64,000 nucleotides of DNA. Source: Nostocoides sp. HKS02 (GTDB taxonomy: Bacteria; Actinomycetota; Actinomycetes; Actinomycetales; Dermatophilaceae). The stretch lies in assembly GCF_009707485.1 (NCBI RefSeq), contig NZ_CP046121.1, positions 3,348,001 through 3,412,000 of the forward strand. Reading direction: 5' to 3'. The position numbers and the translations under genes are program-made. The notes beneath the pieces are model-generated. The model did not search any database. It was not told the DNA's origin and saw only the letters and a list, made by a program, of their open reading frames with translations. How positions within the stretch are numbered: the first letter of the stretch is position 1; each line of letters begins with the position of its first letter. Positions 55,757 to 62,187 of this stretch are shown here, piece by piece.

Positions 55757-56314
55757 ATGGATTTCACCCCGATGTCGGCACTAACACAGCGCGAGGCATT
55801 CGGTCCCCCAGTAGTCGGGGAGCTGCAGTTGGTATCACCGGACGGTCGTTGGCGGTGGACCGGGTCCCGGTGGGTGCCCACGTCGTCCCGACCTTTGCCC
55901 TTGACTCTCCGGACCGCCGTGTGGGGCGTGCTGTGGCTGGTGTCGCTCACGCTGTGGATGCCGATTGGCCTTGCGGCGATGAGGGACGACTCGTCCGGTT
56001 GGGACGTCATCGGCGTCCTCTTCGTCGCGGCCCTGCTGCTGCCGATCCCTTCGACGCTAGCGTGGGGCGCCCGCATGGGTCGGGCCTCCCGTTGGGTCAT
56101 CGCCGCCGTGTCAGTTCCCGTCGGAGCCGTGGCTCTGGGGTGTGCCTACGTGTTGGCCTTCATCCTTGGACCTGATTCAAACGCGGACCAAGAGGCCGGA
56201 GTCGGAGTTGTCCTCCTCGGTATCCCCTCGCTGCTGGGCTTGGGTGTCCTGGTCGCTGCGGGCGCTGGCATCGGTGTCGCGTGGAGACGCGCTCGCGCAC
56301 GTCAATCGCGATAG
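55757..56314 (+). CDS. Membrane protein with DUF2510-like N-terminus
   Basis: A 185-aa protein. The N-terminus carries LVSPDGRWRWTGSRWVP, a DUF2510-like tryptophan-rich motif found on many small actinobacterial membrane proteins. Four hydrophobic segments follow (for example VWGVLWLVSLTLWMPIGLA and VLLGIPSLLGLGVLVAAGAG). I do not recognise a function. It is one of several small genes in this stretch, each separated by a related intergenic repeat. Confidence 0.65.
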   Translation: MDFTPMSALTQREAFGPPVVGELQLVSPDGRWRWTGSRWVPTSSRPLPLTLRTAVWGVLWLVSLTLWMPIGLAAMRDDSSGWDVIGVLFVAALLLPIPSTLAWGARMGRASRWVIAAVSVPVGAVALGCAYVLAFILGPDSNADQEAGVGVVLLGIPSLLGLGVLVAAGAGIGVAWRRARARQSR

Positions 56315-56364
56315 GACGACGGCGCCGTACTCATCTGCCGCAGTCCGAGCTCGCCGGGGATACA

Positions 56365-56400
56365 CACGTAAGCGAACTTGATTGAGCAACGCGAGCCCTC
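56365..56400 (+). repeat. Intergenic repeat copy R1
   Basis: Starts CACGTAAGCGAACTTGATTG and lies 51 bp after the stop of the DUF2510-like gene. The core GCGAACTTG-TTGAG recurs in three more gaps (R2, R3, R4). Confidence 0.75.
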
Positions 56401-56430
56401 GCATAGCCGCGTGGATGGGAGGATGCGACT

Positions 56431-56700
56431 GTGAGTGTCGAGCCGGCCCGACGTGGTGTGTACGTTCCCTTCCTTACGGCTTTGGTGGCCCTGTGCGCCG
56501 AAGGGATCGTCCTCGCCACGTCGTTCATGGTGGACTATCCAGATCCTGTCCTGACGGCTGCTTGGCTCATTGCACTGGCTGGTCTGCTGATCGTCATGGT
56601 TTCGGTGTGGCGGACGTCCCGTTCCTCAGGTGCGAGTTGGCTCTCGACGCTGGGGCGGACGCTGAAGGCTGCCGGGCGGTTCATCCTCGATTTCTTCTGA
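56431..56700 (+). CDS. Small two-helix membrane protein
   Basis: An 89-aa protein starting at a GTG, with two hydrophobic helices (FLTALVALCAEGIVLATSF and LTAAWLIALAGLLIVMVSVW) and an amphipathic end. No family is recognised. It is flanked by repeat copies R1 and R2, like the genes on either side. Confidence 0.6.
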   Translation: MSVEPARRGVYVPFLTALVALCAEGIVLATSFMVDYPDPVLTAAWLIALAGLLIVMVSVWRTSRSSGASWLSTLGRTLKAAGRFILDFF

Positions 56701-56744
56701 GGGACCGCCCTCAACTGCCGCGTCCGCGCTCGCCGCGCCAAATC

Positions 56745-56781
56745 CAAGTAAGCGAACTTGCTTGAGCCTGCGGTCCCCTGG
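56745..56781 (+). repeat. Intergenic repeat copy R2
   Basis: Starts CAAGTAAGCGAACTTGCTTG, a hairpin with an 8-nt stem (one mismatch-tolerant pair) and CGAA loop, then GAGCCTGCGGTCCCCTGG. It lies 45 bp after the preceding stop. Confidence 0.8.
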
Positions 56782-56904
56782 TATTCCTGCGTAGCTCAGC
56801 CCGGACATGGCCGATGAGCGGATCTGAGCCCCCACCCATCTGGCGACTGCACGGACGGCTTCAAGACAAAACGACTGGGCGCCTTCGGCGCCATCCCCCA
56901 CACT

Positions 56905-57249
56905 GTGGCGGTGAGCAAGGGAACTGGACCTCCGCCAATCGAGTGCGCCTACTGCCATGACAGTGTCCAGGAGCCGCTTTGGCACCATATGGAGCTGGGG
57001 CGCGAGGACCCAGATTCGCCGGACCCATGGCCGGGGGATCTCCTGAACCTGTCGTTCTGTTCTGAGCAGCACATGACCGACTACCTGCGGGAGGGGTTGT
57101 TGCCGCCGCCTGACTTCTCTCCTGCGGAGCCACTACCGACGCATCGTGTTCGCGAGCTCCTTGACGACATTGCGGTTTTCGGTGGGCTCGGGCTGGCGGT
57201 CGCGCTTGCGGTGGTGGGCCTCGTTACGGTCATTCGCTGGCTGACGTGA
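56905..57249 (+). CDS. Small zinc-ribbon-like membrane protein
   Basis: A 114-aa protein. The N-terminal part has CAYCHDS and a later cysteine (LSFCSEQH), a possible treble-clef zinc site. One C-terminal transmembrane helix follows (LGLAVALAVVGLVTVIRWL). The GTG at 56905 or 56911 may be the start. Function unknown. It lies between repeat copies R2 and R3. Confidence 0.6.
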   Translation: MAVSKGTGPPPIECAYCHDSVQEPLWHHMELGREDPDSPDPWPGDLLNLSFCSEQHMTDYLREGLLPPPDFSPAEPLPTHRVRELLDDIAVFGGLGLAVALAVVGLVTVIRWLT

Positions 57250-57299
57250 TCGCGTGCCGTCGGGCGTTGCTGTCGCTGTCCGCGCGCAGTCGACTAATA

Positions 57300-57338
57300 C
57301 AAGTGAGCGAACTTGCTTGAGCCCGCAGTCTCCTGGGA
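57300..57338 (+). repeat. Intergenic repeat copy R3
   Basis: CAAGTGAG and CTTGCTTG pair (with G-U pairs) around a CGAA loop, followed by AGCCCGCAGTCTCCTGG. It lies 51 bp after the preceding stop. Confidence 0.8.
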
Positions 57339-57410
57339 TGCCGTCATGGAACCGTGCCGTCGTGGCGCTCACAAGCCGCTGTGTGGGCAGGTGACAGCCA
57401 CGTTCCAGGG

Positions 57411-57785
57411 TTAGACGGTGGGCGGCTTTGACCCGAGCACGAGTCGGCGCAACCAGCCGGGTCGACGTGGCCAACGGTTGAGCCAGTGGTTATCCAGCAC
57501 CTGGTTCGCGACGACCCGAGGATCGGGATCGCCTTCCCCGCCGCTGACTTGGGCCAAGGCCGTCTTCAGCTCATCGACACCCGACCGGCCCGAAGGCCAG
57601 AGCGCTGCGGAGTCCCCGGCGAACGACAGCTGGAGAACCTGGCCGTCGAGGTCATAGAACGTGGCCGACTGGGCCTCATCCCGCTCCATGCGTTGAACGA
57701 GGCGGAGCAACGCAGCAGCTGCCCGATAAAACTGGACCTCGCGATTGACAACGACGAAAACAGCTCCTCTGTGCCGTGAGATCAC
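57411..57785 (-). CDS. Small hypothetical protein, reverse strand
   Basis: A 124-aa protein, the only gene of this stretch on the minus strand. GTG at 57785 has AGGAG seven bases upstream. It opens VISRHRGAVFVVVNREVQFY and continues LLRLVQRMERDEAQ, FYDLDGQVLQLSFAGDSAAL and VVANQVLDNHWLNRWPRR, a globular, soluble composition. I do not recognise the family. A plus-strand ORF at 57418-57657 over the same DNA has poor composition. Confidence 0.6.
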   Translation of the reverse strand: MISRHRGAVFVVVNREVQFYRAAAALLRLVQRMERDEAQSATFYDLDGQVLQLSFAGDSAALWPSGRSGVDELKTALAQVSGGEGDPDPRVVANQVLDNHWLNRWPRRPGWLRRLVLGSKPPTV

Positions 57786-57854
57786 GCGAGACTCCTCTTG
57801 TCGGATCAGATGTTCGCATGAACTCGACCGACCATGCCGTTCTCCGAGGCATAT

Positions 57855-57892
57855 ACACGTAGGCGAACTTGGTTGAGCCCGCAGTCCCCTGG
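57855..57892 (+). repeat. Intergenic repeat copy R4
   Basis: Carries GGCGAACTTGGTTGAGCCC followed by GCAGTCCCCTGG, matching R2 and R3. It lies upstream of the minus-strand gene and before the next plus-strand gene. Confidence 0.78.
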
Positions 57893-58004
57893 CATTTCGC
57901 TCTTGGGAACGTCCTGTCATGCCGATGACAGTCCGTTAGCGCCGCCGGATTTTTCGACCGTGCGACAATTGACGCCCCAGTGCGCGGATGGTGGGATCGG
58001 GCGC

Positions 58005-58928
58005 GTGGCACTCTTCTCGCGGCGACCGCGCGTTCCGGACACCGCACCCGATGACGCATTCCCGTACTGGAGCTCGATTGCGGCCGGCGAGTTCCGGAGA
58101 ATGGTGCGGGCCGCGTTCGCTGAAGTCGGCCGCGAGGTCCAGGTCTTCCCGGATCACGTCGTCGACTCCCAGGGGACGCAATTCGGCCTCGCCAATCTCG
58201 CCGCGTCGTGCCACAGCGACGAGCGCGGCCGAAAGGCGTGGGCGCAGCTCGTTCAAGAGCACGTCCGCCGAATCACGTCATCCATGGGCGGCCCGTCCGC
58301 CTTCGACCAACTCGACGACGAGGACGTGCTATCTGCGACGTACTGCCGCGTGATGCCAACAGCGGACCTGATCCCGGCGATGTCGTACGCCGAAGAGATC
58401 GCTCCGGGTCTCGCGTTGGTGCTCAACCTGGACCTTCCAGAGACCGTTCAGTACTTCATGGACGAGCACATCGAGAGGTTTGGGCGCGCCGCCCTGATGG
58501 CAGCCGGTATGAAGAACCTGCGCACGGTCCGCGAGGACAAGCGTGAGGCGCTTCAGCATCAAGGCGGATCGATCGAGGTCCTGCTCGGCGAATCGGTCTT
58601 CACTGCATCCCTGCTGCTGATTCTGGACGAGGTACTTGATCGACATGATTTCGCGATCGACCCCGAGCTCGGCGCATTCGTAGCTTTGCCAAATCGGAAT
58701 CAATTGGACTTTCACGTGCTGCGCGAGCGGTCAGCCGTACCTTCACTACAGCTGTTGGCCGGCTTCGCGGCAGCTGGCTATCGCGATGCAACCGGACCAC
58801 TCAGCCCAGATGTCTATTGGTGGCGTCCAGGCTCGATCGAGCGGGTGTCTCGCCTTTCCGACGATGGAGTCAGGATCGAAGTCAGTCCGGACCTCGCCGA
58901 ACGGCTTGACGCGCTCCCCGACGCCTGA
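58005..58928 (+). CDS. Hypothetical soluble protein
   Basis: A 307-aa protein from the GTG at 58005; a longer frame to 57834 runs over repeat R4 and is unlikely. It has an acidic, soluble composition with no signal or membrane helix. Recognisable stretches are SSIAAGEFRRMVRAAFAEVG, VLNLDLPETVQYFMDEHIERFG and SIEVLLGESVFTASLLLILDEVL. I do not recognise a domain. It is the largest of the unassigned genes in the repeat-spaced stretch. Confidence 0.6.
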   Translation: MALFSRRPRVPDTAPDDAFPYWSSIAAGEFRRMVRAAFAEVGREVQVFPDHVVDSQGTQFGLANLAASCHSDERGRKAWAQLVQEHVRRITSSMGGPSAFDQLDDEDVLSATYCRVMPTADLIPAMSYAEEIAPGLALVLNLDLPETVQYFMDEHIERFGRAALMAAGMKNLRTVREDKREALQHQGGSIEVLLGESVFTASLLLILDEVLDRHDFAIDPELGAFVALPNRNQLDFHVLRERSAVPSLQLLAGFAAAGYRDATGPLSPDVYWWRPGSIERVSRLSDDGVRIEVSPDLAERLDALPDA

Positions 58929-59056
58929 GAGGTCCTGCGGGCAAGCCCACTCATGCCGCTGTCGGGGCGGTTCGCCCGACCATGCCGCGGTTCGCTCGGC
59001 CCGATGTGCGGGCGATGGTCTTCTGCCGGACCTTGGAAGGCCCACACTGACTCATC

Positions 59057-59275
59057 ATGTATCGGGACTTCTGGAGGCTGCACGTTGCCGCAGCAATCGG
59101 CATCCCGTGTGCCCTGGGACTGGCTAGCCAATCCAGCGGTTGGGCTGCGGCAGGATGGTTCGCGGCGGCGGGAGTCTGCGCCGCCATCCTTCTGGCCGCG
59201 CTGGTGCTCGGAGGCCAAGCGTCGCGTCGCAATCCGGGGCCCGGTCGCCATAGCACGGGGACGCGCCCGAGGTAG
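59057..59275 (+). CDS. Tiny membrane protein
   Basis: A 72-aa protein with two hydrophobic stretches (LHVAAAIGIPCALGLA and AAGVCAAILLAALVLGG) and a basic tail. The ATG at 59057 is plausible but has no strong ribosome-binding site. Function unknown. It sits between intergenic repeats at 58952-58990 and 59304. Confidence 0.45.
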   Translation: MYRDFWRLHVAAAIGIPCALGLASQSSGWAAAGWFAAAGVCAAILLAALVLGGQASRRNPGPGRHSTGTRPR

Positions 59276-59391
59276 AGAGTCACGTCAGCCGACAACGCCC
59301 GACCATGCCGCGATCCGCTCGTGTGGCTGCGGGCGAGCGGAACTGCCGAGTTGAGGGTGTCTGCCAGCCTCTCCTGGTGCACGTTGACCTC

Positions 59392-59918
59392 ATGCGCGAC
59401 AAGGCGCGGTCCATGCCGGAGGACGGGGCTGTGGGCGTCTCGGCTCTCCGCATCTGGCACTGCAACTATCAGTCGCTGAACGCTCTTCGCGGCTATCCGA
59501 ATCTGGAGACCCTGGTGGTCGCTACATACCCAGACGACAATTTGGAGCGGTTGCTGACCTGGAGCGACTGGAGTACCTGAGGCTGTTGCATCTGCCCGCT
59601 GTGACCGACCTCGCGCCTCTGGCGGGGCTGACTCGCTTGCGTACGCTGCGTCTTTCCACGCTGCCCAGCTGGGACGCGTCGGGAAAGGTCCCAACGGTTG
59701 ACTCCCTGGATCCACTTGCAAGACTGCCTCGCCTCGCCCATCTCGAACTCTTCGGCGTTCGCCCGGTGGACAAGTCCCTTCGTGCTTTCGAAGGCGCTCC
59801 CAGCCTCGTCAGCGTTCGGGTCTCGAAGTACCCCAAGCCGGAGGTTCGCCGGTTCTACAAGACGACTGGCTGGAGCGACCAGTTCGCCCCGGGACCTGCA
59901 GTGGCTGACTGGCACTGA
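59392..59918 (+). CDS. Leucine-rich-repeat-like protein (apparent frameshift)
   Basis: About 175 aa when repaired. The LRR-like pattern is seen in SALRIWHCNYQSLNALRGYP, NLETLVV, LAPLAGLTRLRTLRLSTLP, LDPLARLPRLAHLELFG and APSLVSVRV. The frame breaks at about 59556: inserting one G gives LLDLERLEYLRLLHLP, which continues the repeat period. The start is uncertain; ATG at 59392 is used here. These short LRR proteins are mostly protein-binding. Confidence 0.5.
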
Positions 59919-60567
59919 CCGTCCGCTCATGCCGCGATCCACTCGTCAAGCGGTGGTGACGAGCCGCGTCTTGTCGCCGCGTTGCGGCGCAAGAGATCAG
60001 GCCGCTCGCAGCGACAGTGCGAGCGTTCGGTGGATCTCAGCGATCACATCGGCCGTGAGCTGGCCTCCTTGCAGCTGGGGATAGAGCTACTTGGGCCACA
60101 AAGCCTGCACGCCGCGCGTGGTGAAGGCGCCACCGATGAGTGGCCAGTCGGCTTCGAGGAAGCGCCCCGTGCACTGGAACGTCGTCCTCCAGCACCGCGC
60201 GCACGACGTCGACCTGTTTGAGCACTCCATCAACGAGCTTCGTGCAGTCGCGCGTGCCGACGAGAGTCGTTCAACGCGAGGGCGGAAGATGCCACCCTCG
60301 ATCTCTTGAGGTGAGGACGTCCGCGGTACTTCTTGGGATCGATCTGGGTTGTGCGATTGGTATCGGAGATGCGGAAACAGCTGGGGTTCCCTAGTGGCTA
60401 GCTGTTGCGCGCCGTCGAGCTCGTGGACCCTGAGGGCGCCGACGACGGAGCGGGTGGCTCGCCTCTGCTGGTTCGCGTATTGGCGTGTGGAACGTTCGTT
60501 GGCCTCTGTTCGCGCCTACTGTGGTGCGTGCACTGGGCGCTCGGGGTGGTGTGAGTCGGGAGGGTGT
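59919..60567. other. Long noncoding stretch near island end
   Basis: About 650 bp without a supported gene. It starts with an intergenic repeat copy (59938). Short frames on both strands have poor composition and no conserved motif. Possibly gene remnants, but nothing I can name. Confidence 0.45.
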
Positions 60568-61824
60568 GTGCTTGCCTCCATCGAGGTGATGTGGTCGCAG
60601 CGTGATGTGCAGCTGCTGCTGGTGTTGTGGGCGTGTGTTGCCGTGGTGGTGGCTGCTCGCTTGGCGGCTCGGGGCCGGGCGTGGGTTACCCCGGCCGCGG
60701 TGACGGTCGCGTGTGGGCTGATTGTGTCCGTGACGCTGAACCCCGGCCTTGGGCTGTCCGGGGACCCATCCGGTCGGCTGCGTCAATGCTGGCGCGGACT
60801 GATCGCCGTGGCGGTCTTGCGGGAGGCGTTCATGAGCCCGGGCGGCAGGTTGAACGTGACGCTCTTTGTCCCACTCGGGGTGCTGGCCTATGTGATGTCC
60901 CGCAGGGCCATGGTCGCGGTCGCAGGGGCGACCGTGTTCTCGTTGGGGATCGAGTTGGCGCAGGTCTTCTTGGTGTCTCATGACTGTTCGTCGGTTGACT
61001 GGCTGTCGAACGTCTCTGGGGGCGTCATCGGGACTGTCATTGGTGTGGTGGCGGTTGGGCTTCGGCGCGCAGCGACGCCTGCCGTCGCCCGACCAGCCCA
61101 CCCGCCCCCACCCGGGACGATCCTCGACCTCCTCCCATCGTTTTCGAAGGACACCGACATGCTCATCCACCCGTGGGACGCCGCCCTGGACACGGCCGAG
61201 TGGCAGGAATGGCTGGCCCGCACAGACCGGTTCGGGGTCGTTGCGGTCAACAACATTGACCCGACGTTGGCGCCGCTCGTGGTGCCCACCCATTTCACCA
61301 TCGTGGCGGGCGAGCTTCTGCTTCATCTCGCCCGGCCAAACCCTGTCTGGCCGCACCTTGAGGCCGCCGCGCAGGTGCGCCTGGCCGTGGTCGGCGACTA
61401 CGCGTACATCCCCAGCCACTGGCGCGCCAAGGCGGGCGGCCCCGACGAGGACGGCGTCCCCACCAGCTACTACACCTCGGTGCAGTTCGTGTGCCGCCCC
61501 ACCGTCGTCGACGACCCTGCCGGCAAGGTGACCATCCTCGACACCCAGCTCGCGGACCTCCAGCCCGAAGGCGGACACGCGAAGGTCGCGGTGGACGTAC
61601 CGCCCTACGGGCGCATGCTCGCCGGGATCCGCGGCATACGCCTGCAGATCCTCGGCGTCGACGCGAAGTTCAAGTACGACGACGCCAACCCCGTCGACCA
61701 CCGAGCGCGAGTCAGCGACCACCTCGACCACCGCGACCACGCCCTCGACCGGGGCGCCGCCACCCAGCAGCGCCGCCGACTGGGCCGGATCGGGGAGTGG
61801 AAGTCCCGGCGAGCCACGTCATGA
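60568..61824 (+). CDS. VanZ-like membrane domain running in frame into PaiB-like domain
   Basis: A 418-aa open frame. Residues about 15-170 form a VanZ-like membrane domain: LNVTLFVPLGVLAYVM, then FSLGIELAQVFLVSHDCSSV and DWLSNVSGGVIGTVIGVV. After a Pro-rich linker (ARPAHPPPPG) it continues without stop into the PaiB-like protein. A strong internal start (GAAGGA then ATG at 61159) suggests two genes originally. Codon use changes sharply between about 61,080 and 61,160, from G/T-ending to native C-ending, so the island edge probably lies here and the fusion may be accidental. GTG at 60568 or ATG at 60589 is the start. Confidence 0.6.
   Translation: MLASIEVMWSQRDVQLLLVLWACVAVVVAARLAARGRAWVTPAAVTVACGLIVSVTLNPGLGLSGDPSGRLRQCWRGLIAVAVLREAFMSPGGRLNVTLFVPLGVLAYVMSRRAMVAVAGATVFSLGIELAQVFLVSHDCSSVDWLSNVSGGVIGTVIGVVAVGLRRAATPAVARPAHPPPPGTILDLLPSFSKDTDMLIHPWDAALDTAEWQEWLARTDRFGVVAVNNIDPTLAPLVVPTHFTIVAGELLLHLARPNPVWPHLEAAAQVRLAVVGDYAYIPSHWRAKAGGPDEDGVPTSYYTSVQFVCRPTVVDDPAGKVTILDTQLADLQPEGGHAKVAVDVPPYGRMLAGIRGIRLQILGVDAKFKYDDANPVDHRARVSDHLDHRDHALDRGAATQQRRRLGRIGEWKSRRATS
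61159..61824 (+). CDS. FMN-binding negative regulator family protein (PaiB-like)
   Basis: A 221-aa flavin split-barrel protein. Seen: MLIHPWDAALDTAEWQEW, VVAVNNIDPTLAPLVVPTHF, LLLHLARPNPVWPHLEAA, YIPSHWRAKAGGPDEDGVPT and the TSYYTSVQFVCR segment, the usual PaiB order. It probably binds FMN or heme-like ligands, and its regulatory role is by family name only. ATG at 61159 has GAAGGA eight bases upstream. The last four bases overlap the remnant transporter start. A GTATGCC octamer returns at 61636, marking native DNA. Confidence 0.8.
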   Translation: MLIHPWDAALDTAEWQEWLARTDRFGVVAVNNIDPTLAPLVVPTHFTIVAGELLLHLARPNPVWPHLEAAAQVRLAVVGDYAYIPSHWRAKAGGPDEDGVPTSYYTSVQFVCRPTVVDDPAGKVTILDTQLADLQPEGGHAKVAVDVPPYGRMLAGIRGIRLQILGVDAKFKYDDANPVDHRARVSDHLDHRDHALDRGAATQQRRRLGRIGEWKSRRATS

Positions 61825-62010
61825 CCACCGTCGTCCCAGCCAACACGGTCCCGCCATGGACCCTGGCCCTCACCGCGATGTTCTCCGTCCAGCTCGGCTC
61901 AGCCCTGTCGGTGAACCTCATCCACGACGTCGGAGCCGCCGGGTACGCCGACAGGACATCCCGGCGCTGGTTGGGCTCGGAACCACCACGGGGCTGGTCG
62001 CCAACGAAGG
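61821..62010 (+). pseudogene. EamA/RhtA transporter remnant
   Basis: The first residues PPWTLALTAMFSVQLGSALS and NLIHDVGAAG match the N-terminus of RhtA/EamA-type exporters. The frame then skips the expected second helix and resumes in another frame with DIPALVGLGTTTGLVA, after which similarity ends. A deletion of about 25 codons plus a frameshift and truncation make it non-functional. It overlaps the PaiB-like gene by four bases. Confidence 0.6.
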
Positions 62011-62187
62011 CCGACAGCGGGCTCGAACCCCACCTCGTGAGCTCCATCAGCTAGTGGTCTCGGTCTCCGGTCTCGGTCTCCCAGCTGTCGCGACGCCCGG
62101 CGCTTGCCGTCCTCATCCAGGCAGCAGAGGCATCCGCCGCTTGCTACGGTTCCCTCGGCGGTGCCGACCGCTGACGGAGGCGACACG

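Larger units (their letters stand above)
52905..59950 (+). repeat. Dispersed CATNCCGC intergenic element family
   Basis: Related short elements recur at 52905, 54628, 55629, 58952, 58981, 59304 and 59938, with weaker relatives near 56331 and 56711. The consensus is close to TCATNCCGC(C/G)GCG, often continuing ATCC(G/A)CTCG. All lie in gaps, generally within about 10-60 bp of an upstream stop codon (54628 is further). They accompany the R1-R4 repeats and may be parts of one larger element. Confidence 0.55.

Noticed and set aside
51773..57420. GTTRRRY/RYYYAAC integron core sites
   Set aside because: Such degenerate 7-mers occur (for example at about 51772 and 57412) but are expected by chance many times in this length, so they do not by themselves support attC.
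46607..61160. Prophage or integrative element with integrase
   Set aside because: No integrase, relaxase, capsid or portal gene and no tRNA at either edge was seen. Only composition supports acquisition.
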